This document shows positions 7,727 to 15,204 of a stretch of DNA of 18,303 nt, piece by piece. Each line of letters begins with the position of its first letter. Position 1 is the first letter of the stretch. A program made the position numbers and the translations under genes. The DNA is taken from NCBI GenBank assembly GCA_900550585.1, contig URST01000044.1:1-18303 (forward strand). The letters are read 5' to 3'. Below the pieces are notes generated by a model. That model saw only the letters and a list, made by a program, of their open reading frames with translations, did not search any database and had not been told where the DNA came from. This DNA comes from an uncultured Eubacteriales bacterium. Its GTDB lineage: Bacteria > Bacillota > Clostridia > Oscillospirales > Oscillospiraceae.

Positions 7727-7766
7727 AAAAAAAGAACTCTGACCGACAGGTCAGAGTCCTTTTTTG
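7727..7766. terminator. Bidirectional terminator between lgt and the ABC operon
   Basis: ACTCTGACC (7736-7744), loop GACA, and GGTCAGAGT (7749-7757) form the core stem. An A-rich left flank and a T-rich right flank give a U tract in both directions. It fits neatly between the two convergent stop codons. Confidence 0.88.
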
Positions 7767-7767
7767 T

Positions 7768-8500
<733 letters not shown>

Positions 8501-8517
<17 letters not shown>

Positions 8518-9232
8518 GGCGCATCCTCCTTTCGATGGCCTCGATCGCCTTGGAGGCCGGGTAGTTGATGCAGAAATACACCAGCGCCGCCAGCGTGTAG
8601 GGCGCCAGCGAGATGCCGGTGGAGCCGGCGATGGTCTTGGCGGCGAACATGATCTCCGCCATGCCCAGCATGGAGCAGATGGAGCTTTCCTTCACCATGG
8701 TCACCAGCTCGTTGGCCAGGGCGGGCAGCACGTTCTTGATGGCCTGGGGCAGCACCACCAGCCGCATGGCCTGCCAGCTGCTGAGACCCAGGGAGCGGGC
8801 GGCCTCGGTCTGGCCCTTGTCCACGGCCAGAATGCCGGCCCGGAAGATCTCCGCCACATAGGCGGAGCTGTTCAGCGCCAGTGCCACCACGCCGGGGATG
8901 AACCGGCTGATGTCCACGAAGCCGAACAGGCTGACCCGGGGCAGGGAGATAGCGTAGAACAGGCCGAAGTAGATGATGGACAGCTGCACCAGCATGGGGG
9001 TGGAGCGGAACACGGCGATGTACGCGCCGGACAGCCATTTCACCGGCTTGACCTTGCTCAGGCGCATCAGGGCCAGCAGCAGGGCGGGGATCACCGCCAG
9101 CAGCACGGACACCACCGCCAGCAGCAGCGTGTACTCGATGCCGCGGACGAAGGCCACGCCATACTTGGGCAGGAAGGAGAAATTGAAGAAGTCGGAGGGG
9201 CGCATATCCGTGAACAGGCTGCTCCACCACAT
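8501..9232 (-). CDS. Polar amino-acid ABC transporter, permease subunit
   Basis: A 243-residue inner-membrane subunit of the HisM/GlnP family. It has several hydrophobic spans, the conserved FRSTPMLVQL (75-84), and the EAA coupling loop EAARSLGLSSWQAMRLVVLPQ (143-163), which docks on the ATPase. Only one permease gene is present, so the pore is probably a homodimer, as in several Gram-positive glutamine and cystine importers. The ATG start at 9232 has AAAGGA 10-15 bases upstream, and the gene follows the binding-protein gene after 97 bases that hold a stem-loop. The ATPase gene overlaps its last codons. Confidence 0.94.
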
Positions 9233-9280
9233 ACGCGGTCAGTCCTTTCTGTGTAGGTTCTTTTTTCCGGAGACGCGCGA

Positions 9281-9309
9281 AGTGCAAAGTCGCAAAGCGG
9301 CTTTGCACT
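9281..9309 (-). other. Intercistronic stem-loop between binding-protein and permease genes
   Basis: AGTGCAAAG (9281-9289) and CTTTGCACT (9301-9309) form a perfect 9-bp stem around an 11-base loop, extended by partial GCG pairing outside. On the transcribed minus strand no U tract follows, so it looks more like an mRNA-stabilising or processing hairpin than a full terminator. Confidence 0.6.
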
Positions 9310-9329
9310 CGCGTGATTTTGGAAGGGAT

Positions 9330-10169
9330 TTAGTCGGCGGAGACTTCCACGGCCACATCAGCCAGCGCGTCGGCATCGGCGATGAAGGTCTCGATCTTGT
9401 TCTCGGCGGTCATCTTGGCGATGGCGGCGTTGATGCCGTCCAGCAGGCCCTTGGGATCGCCCTTCTGCACGGCGATGCAGTAGGGGGCAGCCTCGCCCAG
9501 CTCAGCGGAGGCCTCGGCGATGACCAGATCGGGGTTGGCGTCAGCGTACTGCTGGGCCACGCCGCCGTCCACCAGAATGGCATCCACCTTGTCATACACC
9601 AGCTCGTTCACCAGATCCAGCACGGAGGCCAGAGCCACGGGGGTGGCACCCTCGATGTCATTGACCAGATCCAGCTTGGTGGTGGCGGTCTGCGCGCCCA
9701 CGGACTTGCCGCTGAAGTCGGCCAGCGTCTTGTACTGGTCAGCCACGTCGGCCTTCACCAGAATCGCGGGGGGCACGTCGGTGTAGTAGGGATCGGAGAA
9801 GTCGGCGTTCTCCAGACGTTCGGGAGTGGCCTCCATGGCGGACAGCACGATGTCGAAGTCGCCCTTGTCCAGAGAAGCCAGCAGGTTGTCGAAGCTCATG
9901 TTCTCCACCTGCATGGTCAGACCCATCTCATCGGCCACATACTGGGCCACGGAGATGTCGATGCCGCCGTAGACCATGTTGCCGCTGGCATCGGGATACA
10001 TGAACTCAAAGGGGGCATAGTCGGCGGAGACGCCTACCACCAGCGTGGTCTTGGCGGCGGGCTGGGGATCGTCACCGGTGTTTGCGTTGTCATTGCTGCT
10101 GGTATTGCCGCAGGCCGCCAGGCTCAGCGCCATGACCAGAGTCAGCATTATTGCGATCAGCTTTTTCAT
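9330..10169 (-). CDS. Amino-acid ABC transporter, lipid-anchored binding protein
   Basis: A 279-residue family-3 solute-binding protein (SBP_bac_3). The N-terminus is a lipoprotein signal: a basic start, a hydrophobic core, and the lipobox LAAC, with C20 as the lipidated residue. A Ser/Asn/Asp-rich linker then tethers the domain outside the membrane. Family ligand residues are visible. These include SADYAPFEF near the start of the mature fold, SAMEATPERLENADFSDPYY (the Arg that grips the alpha-carboxylate) and ILVDGG (the Asp that grips the alpha-amino group). This fits a polar L-amino acid. Basic side-chain specificity is inferred only from the upstream ARG-like boxes. The start ATG 10169 has AAAGGAAG about 9 bases upstream. 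Its modification would need Lgt, which is encoded nearby. Confidence 0.94.
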   Translation of the reverse strand: MKKLIAIMLTLVMALSLAACGNTSSNDNANTGDDPQPAAKTTLVVGVSADYAPFEFMYPDASGNMVYGGIDISVAQYVADEMGLTMQVENMSFDNLLASLDKGDFDIVLSAMEATPERLENADFSDPYYTDVPPAILVKADVADQYKTLADFSGKSVGAQTATTKLDLVNDIEGATPVALASVLDLVNELVYDKVDAILVDGGVAQQYADANPDLVIAEASAELGEAAPYCIAVQKGDPKGLLDGINAAIAKMTAENKIETFIADADALADVAVEVSAD

Positions 10170-10200
10170 GGGATGTACTTCCTTTCACATTCTTATGGTT

Positions 10201-10250
10201 CTATACCGGGTGTCCGGGATATAGACGTGTTTGGCGGAGGTGTTCCCTCC
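10201..10250 (-). other. Structured 5' leader of the ABC operon
   Basis: Two hairpins lie between the promoter and the start of the binding-protein gene. GGAGG/CCTCC (10236-10240 and 10246-10250) would form at the very 5' end of the transcript. CTATA-CCGG/CCGG-(GA bulge)-TATAG spans 10201-10224. They may protect the mRNA end. No known riboswitch class was recognised. Confidence 0.45.
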
Positions 10251-10261
10251 TGACAGTGGCT

Positions 10262-10290
10262 ATCATACGCCTGATGTGTATAAATGTCAA
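10262..10290 (-). promoter_or_regulatory. Sigma-A promoter of the amino-acid ABC operon
   Basis: On the minus strand TTGACA (10290-10285) and TATGAT (10267-10262) are 17 bases apart, a near-perfect consensus. The predicted start is near 10255, giving a leader of about 85 bases. Confidence 0.88.
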
Positions 10291-10296
10291 GCGAGA

Positions 10297-10314
10297 AATG
10301 AATATTATTTCAAG
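10297..10314. promoter_or_regulatory. ARG-box-like site 1 (ArgR/AhrC)
   Basis: AATGAATATTATTTCAAG matches the Bacillus ARG-box consensus CATGAATAAAAATKCAAK at 14 of 18 positions and has the TGAA-N6-TTCA symmetry of such sites. It lies 7 bases upstream of the -35 element of the ABC operon. Binding by ArgR is inferred. Confidence 0.5.
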
Positions 10315-10401
10315 ATTTTGCCGCATTTTGTGCATGTCGCTGCGATTACTGGCGCGTATTAAGTGGACACAGGGCGGAATCACGGAAAAATGCTCTGTAT
10401 A

Positions 10402-10419
10402 ATTGGATAAATATGCAAA
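10402..10419. promoter_or_regulatory. ARG-box-like site 2 (ArgR/AhrC)
   Basis: ATTGGATAAATATGCAAA matches the same consensus at 13 of 18 positions. It lies 105 bases from site 1, ten helical turns, which would suit DNA looping by a hexameric ArgR. The rest of the 348-base gap between the ABC and NlpC/P60 genes (10170-10517) holds the promoter, the leader hairpins and a terminator, with no gene. Confidence 0.45.
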
Positions 10420-10436
10420 TATACCGGATAAACGCA

Positions 10437-10472
10437 AAACAGGCAGGCCGCCGTGCGGCGGTCTGCCTGTTT
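10437..10472 (-). terminator. Terminator of the NlpC/P60 gene
   Basis: CAGGCAGGCCGCC (10440-10452), loop GTGC, and GGCGGTCTGCCTG (10457-10469) make a long stem extended by A/T pairs. Read on the minus strand it is followed by TTTTGCGTTT. It is 46 bases beyond the stop of the minus-strand gene at 10518. One C-A mismatch occurs in the minus-strand stem. Confidence 0.75.
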
Positions 10473-10517
10473 CAGAAAGGAGTATGAAGAAGTCGTTTTG
10501 ACCGTACCTGCACCGGA

Positions 10518-11438
10518 TCAGCCGTCGATGATGCGGCCGGCGAACAGGTATGTACGGGCGTAGTAGCTCTCGTACAGGGAGCTGATGATGACGCCGCGGC
10601 TGGTGCTGGCGTGGATGAACTGCCCGCCGCCCAGATAGATGCCCACATGGCCGATGCCGTAGCCGCTGGTATTGAAGAACACCAGATCGCCGGGGGCCCG
10701 CTCCTCCGTGGTAACGGGGGTGCTCAGGGCGTACTGGTCGCTGGCGCCGTGGGGCAGGTAGATGCCGAACTGGGCAAAGACCTTCATGGTGAAGCCGGAG
10801 CAGTCGATGCCGCTGTAACTGGTGCCGCCGTAGCGGTAGGGGGTGCCCAGATAGGAATAGCTGTGGGCGATGATGTCCTCGGCCAGCGTGCTGGTGGCGT
10901 AGGTGCCCTCATAGTCGGCGTACTGCACCGGCTGGCAGTACTCGGCGGGGACATAGCCGGTGTCGGTGCCGTAGCTCACCTTGTACCAGTCGCCCTCCAC
11001 GTCCAGCAGGTGTGCCACCTTGCCGGTCCAGATGGTGCGCAGGGCGTCGGACTCGGCGTCCGCCTCGGCCCGCAGGGTGACGGCGCTTTCGCAGTCGATC
11101 ATGGCGCCGTCGTACTCCGCCAGGAAGTTCTGCTTCTGCAGTTCCTCCGTCTCACGGATGAGGGCCTGCGCGGCCAGCTCCGTCAGGGACAGGGAATCGC
11201 CGCTCTCCAGCAGGCCGGACTCCTGTGCCAGACGCAGCCCGTCGCCGGCCTGCAGGGCCGTGCTGCTGCCGGCCGCCACGCCGGAGGCCGCCAGTGTCTC
11301 CACTGCGGCGGTATATTCATAAGGTGTGACCGTATCAACGGCGGAGGCCGTTGTCGTCTCCGCGCCGGAGGCCACCGCGCCGCCGGTGAGTACCATGACG
11401 GCGGATGCGCCCAGCGCAGCCAGTTGCTTCAGATACAT
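10518..11438 (-). CDS. Secreted SH3-NlpC/P60 cell-wall endopeptidase
   Basis: A 306-residue exported peptidoglycan hydrolase. A signal peptide (about residues 1-25, ending VASGA) is followed by an Ala/Thr-rich stretch and a helical region. A bacterial SH3-like domain follows (about 115-168, with VTLRAEADAESDALRTI and GDWYKVSYGTDTGYVPAEY), then the NlpC/P60 catalytic domain (185-306). The catalytic residues are visible: C213 in GIDCSGF, H264 in GIGHVGIYLGG and H276 in FIHAS. Such enzymes usually cut the D-gamma-glutamyl-diamino acid bond of stem peptides. The start ATG 11438 has only a weak AGGT-type ribosome site. The gene is monocistronic, with its own promoter and terminator, and divergent from the araC-type gene. 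Confidence 0.93.
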   Translation of the reverse strand: MYLKQLAALGASAVMVLTGGAVASGAETTTASAVDTVTPYEYTAAVETLAASGVAAGSSTALQAGDGLRLAQESGLLESGDSLSLTELAAQALIRETEELQKQNFLAEYDGAMIDCESAVTLRAEADAESDALRTIWTGKVAHLLDVEGDWYKVSYGTDTGYVPAEYCQPVQYADYEGTYATSTLAEDIIAHSYSYLGTPYRYGGTSYSGIDCSGFTMKVFAQFGIYLPHGASDQYALSTPVTTEERAPGDLVFFNTSGYGIGHVGIYLGGGQFIHASTSRGVIISSLYESYYARTYLFAGRIIDG

Positions 11439-11472
11439 GGGAATTACCTGCCGATCGTATCATAGATTCCAG

Positions 11473-11501
11473 GGGGTCGGGACCCCACGCGCTCTATCAT
11501 A
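11473..11501 (-). promoter_or_regulatory. Promoter and 5'-end hairpin of the NlpC/P60 gene
   Basis: On the minus strand an extended -10, TGG-TATGAT (TATGAT at 11501-11496), is seen, with a poor -35 (TAGCTT, 17 bases away). Immediately downstream the dyad GGGGTC/GACCCC (11473-11478 and 11481-11486) would form a hairpin at the start of the transcript. Confidence 0.55.
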
Positions 11502-11581
11502 CCACAGCTCTCTCAAAAAAGCTACATAAAAATTACAAAACGGCAACAAAATTTTCAAATCCGTAATAAAAGCGAAAATGG

Positions 11582-11611
11582 TTGCACGAACCGCATAGCA
11601 TCGTATATAAT
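11582..11611 (+). promoter_or_regulatory. Promoter of the araC-type gene
   Basis: TATAAT (11606-11611) has TTGCAC (11582-11587) 18 bases upstream. A small dyad GGTT-N5-AACC (11580-11592) overlaps the -35 and could be an autoregulatory site. Confidence 0.6.
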
Positions 11612-11639
11612 ATGGGCAAAAAATGCGGAGGTGAGCGTT

Positions 11640-12518
11640 ATGGAGCCGCTGCAGTACGAGGTGCGGGGGTATCTGAAGGAGCCGTTCCGGCTGTTCCATC
11701 TGGCGGACAGCCGGCGGGAGCGCATTGAATACCACTATCACACGTTTCACAAGATCATCATTCTGCTGGCGGGAAAGGCGGGCTATGCCATCGAGGGCGA
11801 GCGGTACGACCTGTCGCCGGGGGATTTCGTGTTGGTGGGACGGGGCAGCATCCACCGGCCGGAGGTGGCGGAGGACGATTTCTACGAGCGGATGATCCTG
11901 TACATCGACCCGGCATATCTGGCGTCTCTGGGTACGGAGGACTGCGATCTGGAGGGCTGCTTCCGGCAGGCTCAGACCGCCTTCCGCTATGTGTACCGGG
12001 ATGAGGGCGGCAGCCGGGTGCGGCAGCTGTTTGAGACGCTGGCACGGACGGCCCGGGAGGGCGGCTACGGCGCGGCCCTGCTGGAGCGCGCCCAGTTTCT
12101 GGAGCTGATGGTGGAGGTGAACAGGGTCTGCCGCGGCGGCCATCAGGTACAGGCCGCGGCGGGGGACAGCAAGGTGGTGGCGCTGCTGCAGTACCTGAAC
12201 CTGCACCTGACGGAGGAGCTGTCCATCGACCAACTGGCGGAGCGGTTCTACATCAGCAAGTACCACATGATGCGCCGTTTCCGGCAGGAGACGGGCTACT
12301 CCATCCACGGCTACCTGACGGAGAAGCGGCTGCTGCTGGCCCAGCGCCTGCTGGCCCAGGGGACGCCTCCCTCGGAGGCGGGGGAGCAGGCGGGGTATCA
12401 GGACTACTCCACATTTTCCCGCGCCTACAAGAAGCACTTTGGCCGGGGGCCGTCGGCGGATGCGGTGCGCGACAGCACGATTTGCCATAAAAATGGCAAG
12501 AATTGTGATTTACTTTGA
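11640..12518 (+). CDS. AraC-family transcriptional regulator with cupin sensor domain
   Basis: A 292-residue regulator. The N-terminal half is a cupin-like ligand domain (EYHYHTFHKIIILLAGKAGYAIEGERYDLSPGDFVLV split across residues 30-66, where YHYHTFHKI and LSPGDFVLV are the key parts). The C-terminal half (about 178-275) has the two helix-turn-helix motifs of AraC/XylS proteins, with LSIDQLAERFYISKYHMMRRF and the family signature AGYQDYSTFSRAYKKHFG. The start is ATG 11640, because GGAGGTGA ends 5 bases upstream. The in-frame GTG 11631 lies inside that site. It is 62 bases upstream of a symporter gene in the same direction and probably controls it. The effector is unknown. Confidence 0.92.
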   Translation: MEPLQYEVRGYLKEPFRLFHLADSRRERIEYHYHTFHKIIILLAGKAGYAIEGERYDLSPGDFVLVGRGSIHRPEVAEDDFYERMILYIDPAYLASLGTEDCDLEGCFRQAQTAFRYVYRDEGGSRVRQLFETLARTAREGGYGAALLERAQFLELMVEVNRVCRGGHQVQAAAGDSKVVALLQYLNLHLTEELSIDQLAERFYISKYHMMRRFRQETGYSIHGYLTEKRLLLAQRLLAQGTPPSEAGEQAGYQDYSTFSRAYKKHFGRGPSADAVRDSTICHKNGKNCDLL

Positions 12519-12536
12519 TAAAAATGCCCGTATAAT
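12482..12536 (+). promoter_or_regulatory. Candidate operator and promoter of the symporter gene
   Basis: A perfect inverted repeat TTGCCAT-AAAA-ATGGCAA (12482-12499) is followed by TATAAT (12531-12536) without a good -35 at the right distance. This pattern suits a promoter needing an activator. The dyad overlaps the last codons of the araC-type gene. Confidence 0.5.
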
Positions 12537-12580
12537 GAACGCAGTAACATTTCTGTCAGGTGTATTTTAGGAGGAGCGCT

Positions 12581-13822
12581 ATGAAGAAATTCCTGAAGAA
12601 CTACTGGTTCATCCTGTGCATGCTCACGGGCATCGTGGCCGGCTGCCTGGTGGGCGCCTTTGCGCCGAAATTCGGCGGCAAGATCGAATTTTTGGGTACG
12701 CTGTTCATCAACATGATGTTCTGCGTGGTGGTGCCCATGGTGTTCTGCTCCATTGCCTCCGCCATTGCCAATATGAGGAGCGTGAAGCGGGCCGGCAAGA
12801 TCATGGGCGTGACCATCGCCACGTTCGTCGTCACCGCCGCCATCGCCGGCGTGCTGATGTACATCGTCTGCCGCATCTTCCCGCTGGTGGACGGCAGCTA
12901 TACCATCGTGGAGGGCGAGGTCGGCGAGACGCTGGGCTTCGGGGACATGATCGTGAACTTCTTTACGAAGCCTGACTTCATGGAGCTGCTGAGCCGCCGG
13001 GCCATCCTGCCCCTGATCGTGGCGGCGGTGCTGTTCGGCTTCGGCATCCAGATGAACGGCGGCCCGGAGACCAGGACCGCCAAGCTTCTGGAGGACATCA
13101 CGGGCTGCATCATGAAAACCGTGAAGCTCATCACCTACTACGCGCCCATCGGCTTTTTCGGCTTCTTCGCCAATCTGGTGGCCACCTACGGCCCGGAGCT
13201 GGTGAAGGATTACAGCCGCACCCTTATTATTTACTATGTCATGAGCTTCGCCTACATGTTCATCTTCTTCCCCATCTACGCCCGGTTCGGCGGCGGTAAG
13301 GGCGGCGCGAAGGTCATGTTCTCCAAGCTGTTCCGCCCGGCGGCGGTATCCTTCGGCACCTGCTCGTCCGTGGCCACCATCCCCACCAATATGGAGGTGG
13401 CGGAGGAGACCGGCATCAGCAAGGATGTCAGCGACATCGTGCTGCCGTTGGGTGCCACCATGCATATGGACGGCTCGGCCATGTCCGCCATCATCAAGGT
13501 GGCGTTCCTGTTCGGCGTGTTCGGGCTGGACTTCTCCACGGATAAGGCCATTCTGGCCATCATCGTGGCGGTGTTCTCCTCCGTGGCCATGAGCGGCATC
13601 CCCGGCGGCGGCGGCACCGGCGAGCTGGTGGTGTGCACCATCTTCTTCCCCGACCATCTGGCCATCGCCTATCCCATCGCACTGGCCATCGGCAATCTGG
13701 TGGATCCCCCGGCCACCATGGTCAATGCCGCCGGCGACTATGTGGTGTCCTTCATCGTCTCCCGCTATGTGGACGGCAGGGACTGGCTGCAGAAGAAGCT
13801 CCACGGTAAAACGGAAAACTGA
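12581..13822 (+). CDS. DAACS-family sodium:amino-acid or dicarboxylate symporter
   Basis: A 413-residue membrane transporter of the GltP/DctA/SstT (DAACS) family. The re-entrant loop HP1 region FGTCSSVATIPTN (258-270), the unwound TM7 motif HMDGS (295-299, usually NMDGT), the HP2 motif SGIPG (338-342) and the TM8 motif VDPPATMVNAAGD (374-386) are in the normal order. Sodium-site residues (D297, N382, D386) are kept. The TM8 Arg that binds acidic side chains in GltPh (R397) is Ala378 here, so glutamate or aspartate is an unlikely substrate and a neutral amino acid is more plausible. The start ATG 12581 is preceded by AGGAGGAG. The gene follows the AraC-type regulator by 62 bases and ends in a strong terminator. 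Confidence 0.92.
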   Translation: MKKFLKNYWFILCMLTGIVAGCLVGAFAPKFGGKIEFLGTLFINMMFCVVVPMVFCSIASAIANMRSVKRAGKIMGVTIATFVVTAAIAGVLMYIVCRIFPLVDGSYTIVEGEVGETLGFGDMIVNFFTKPDFMELLSRRAILPLIVAAVLFGFGIQMNGGPETRTAKLLEDITGCIMKTVKLITYYAPIGFFGFFANLVATYGPELVKDYSRTLIIYYVMSFAYMFIFFPIYARFGGGKGGAKVMFSKLFRPAAVSFGTCSSVATIPTNMEVAEETGISKDVSDIVLPLGATMHMDGSAMSAIIKVAFLFGVFGLDFSTDKAILAIIVAVFSSVAMSGIPGGGGTGELVVCTIFFPDHLAIAYPIALAIGNLVDPPATMVNAAGDYVVSFIVSRYVDGRDWLQKKLHGKTEN

Positions 13823-13835
13823 ATCGTATAAGAAG

Positions 13836-13870
13836 CACCGGCGGACGCACAGCGTCCGCCGGTGTTTCTT
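13836..13870. terminator. Terminator between the symporter and the azl operon
   Basis: CACCGGCGGACGC (13836-13848), loop ACA, and GCGTCCGCCGGTG (13852-13864) form a perfect 13-bp stem followed by TTTCTT on the plus strand. The minus-strand tail is less T-rich, but no other terminator is seen for the convergent azl operon. Confidence 0.88.
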
Positions 13871-13894
13871 ATGGGGAGAGAAAAACGGGAGCAG

Positions 13895-14080
13895 TCAGAG
13901 CACCGTGCACCACAGGCATAGAGCCGCCACCACCCACACGGGCATCAGCATGGCGAAAACGGCCACCACAGGGGGAATGAAGCCGGTAAACAGGCATGTC
14001 ATCACGGCGGCGATAATGAGCAGATCAACGATAGCGGCGACCCACAGCTTTTTAGAGGACTTGTTGTTTGTGTCTGTCAT
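13895..14080 (-). CDS. Small two-helix membrane protein downstream of azlD
   Basis: A 61-residue protein that I do not recognise. A polar N-terminus (MTDTNNKSSKKLW) precedes two hydrophobic spans, roughly residues 13-33 and 36-58, joined by a short TGFIPP turn. It has a clear ribosome site (AAAGGAGC 8 bases before ATG 14080) and lies 39 bases after azlD on the same strand with no terminator between. It is therefore probably translated from the azl transcript. A function with AzlCD is only a guess from position. Confidence 0.72.
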   Translation of the reverse strand: MTDTNNKSSKKLWVAAIVDLLIIAAVMTCLFTGFIPPVVAVFAMLMPVWVVAALCLWCTVL

Positions 14081-14119
14081 GGAAAACAGCTCCTTTCGTC
14101 ATTCGTTGTTTTTACTGGT

Positions 14120-14431
14120 TCAGATCATCAGGTACAGCGCGCAGTTGAGGCCAACAGCAGCCAGTACGCAGACGATCAGGGGACACTTTTTCAGCGCCAG
14201 CACCGCAGCGACGGCGGCACCGGCAATGCCGAACAGGGGGTGCGCGGCGTCCACAGAGAACACGCCGGGGAAAATCAGAGCGGACAGCGCCGTGTAGGGC
14301 AGCAGGGACAGGAAGCGCTTTGCCCGTCCGCTCAGTGCCAGCTTGTCCATCAGGAAGGCGGGCAGGGCGCGGGGGATGTACGTCACCGCCGCCATGCCGA
14401 AAATCAGGAGATATGCGTCAGTTCTGCTCAT
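14120..14431 (-). CDS. azlD: AzlD-family branched-chain amino-acid exporter subunit
   Basis: A 103-residue hydrophobic protein of the AzlD/YgaH family, the small partner of AzlC in a two-component exporter of branched-chain amino acids or related compounds. Family features include YIPRALPAFL (about 18-27), FLSLLPYTALSALIFPGV (about 40-57) and a C-terminal hydrophobic span. It overlaps the end of azlC by 14 bases, and GGAGGTG inside azlC is its ribosome site, so translation is coupled. The true substrate here is not known. Azl proteins were named for azaleucine resistance. Confidence 0.9.
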   Translation of the reverse strand: MSRTDAYLLIFGMAAVTYIPRALPAFLMDKLALSGRAKRFLSLLPYTALSALIFPGVFSVDAAHPLFGIAGAAVAAVLALKKCPLIVCVLAAVGLNCALYLMI

Positions 14432-15101
14432 CGTCCTGCACCTCCACGAAAAACGTTCCCATGGCGGCGCTGGCCGCCATGGACAATATCACCGCCCAGC
14501 TGACGGGCAGGAACAGCTGCAAAACCGTGTTCATCCCGGCGGTCAGCAGCACCAGCAGGGCGACGCGGCGGGATTTCTGTGCGCTGGGCAGCAGCAGAGC
14601 GAGGAACGAGGCGTAAAACGCTACGCCGAAGCTTTTGGCCACCACCTCCGGCAGAAACTGCCCGATGACCGCGCCCAGCACCGACGCCAGCACCCATGTG
14701 CCGTACAGGGCCGTATTGGCGCCCAGCAGATAGGCGGCGCTGCGGCTGCCGGACAGGGAGAACAGGGCGAAGGACTCGTCACAGAGGGAGAAGGCGCTCA
14801 GCAGCTTCATCCATAGCGGCGTGGGCGCCATGCGGCTCATGACGGCGCTGCTCATCACCAGATGGCGAAGATTCACAAAGAACACCGCCGTGATCATAGC
14901 CAGCACCGTGGCCTTGCCGATCATGCCCACCACCATCAGCTGGGAAGAGCCGGCCATCACCAGCACCGACATGAGCACCGTTTCGAATTGCGTCAAGCCC
15001 GCCTGCAACGCCAGCAGGCCGTAGGAGATGCCGATGGGGATGAGACCGAGGCAGATGGGCAGGGCGGCCTTTGCACCGGCGGCGAACTCGTTTTTCCGCA
15101 T
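14418..15101 (-). CDS. azlC: AzlC-family branched-chain amino-acid exporter subunit
   Basis: A 227-residue polytopic membrane protein of the AzlC/YgaZ family, the large partner of AzlD. Typical segments are PICLGLIPIGISYGLLA near the N-terminus, MAGSSQLMVVGMI, and FFVNLRHLVMSSAV. ATG 15101 is preferred because AAGGGG (15111-15116, minus strand) lies 9 bases upstream. ATG 15110, three codons earlier, would leave no space to that site. It is transcribed divergently from a LysR-type gene across about 100 bases, which suggests LysR control by an amino acid or related effector. Confidence 0.92.
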   Translation of the reverse strand: MRKNEFAAGAKAALPICLGLIPIGISYGLLALQAGLTQFETVLMSVLVMAGSSQLMVVGMIGKATVLAMITAVFFVNLRHLVMSSAVMSRMAPTPLWMKLLSAFSLCDESFALFSLSGSRSAAYLLGANTALYGTWVLASVLGAVIGQFLPEVVAKSFGVAFYASFLALLLPSAQKSRRVALLVLLTAGMNTVLQLFLPVSWAVILSMAASAAMGTFFVEVQDDEQN

Positions 15102-15133
15102 TGTTACCATCCCCTTGACTTTTTGGTGACCTC

Positions 15134-15179
15134 ATTATATACTCGCCTTATAAATAAGTAAAATTGATGTTTATTATAT
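15134..15179. promoter_or_regulatory. Divergent azlC/lysR promoter region with AT-rich dyad
   Basis: On the minus strand TTTACT (15162-15157) and TATAAT (15139-15134) are 17 bases apart, a good azlC promoter. An imperfect dyad (TTATAAATAA starting at 15149 against TTTATTATAT ending at 15179) overlaps that -35 and the region just upstream of the LysR gene. It is a candidate LysR site. The plus-strand promoter for the LysR gene is not clear. Confidence 0.6.
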
Positions 15180-15204
15180 GAACATGCGGAAAGGTTATTT
15201 GAAT

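Noticed and set aside
5425..7728. A 767-codon open frame on the minus strand
   Set aside because: It lies wholly opposite ymfH and lgt, whose protein motifs are unmistakable. The antisense product is low-complexity (His, Gly, Val, Leu, Arg rich), which is typical of the shadow of a GC-rich gene.
10398..10403. TATAAT on the plus strand between the two ARG-like sites
   Set aside because: There is no -35 at a proper distance (the best TGGACA is 28 bases away) and no gene downstream before a hairpin.
10484..10501. Ribosome-site-like AAAGGAG followed by a five-codon frame (MKKSF)
   Set aside because: It is too short to support as a gene. It sits next to a terminator, with no plus-strand promoter of quality.
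12425..13804. A His/Gly-rich 459-codon minus-strand frame
   Set aside because: It is antisense to the symporter. The His and Asp richness comes from the reverse of GTG/GCC/ATC codons, not from a metal-binding protein.
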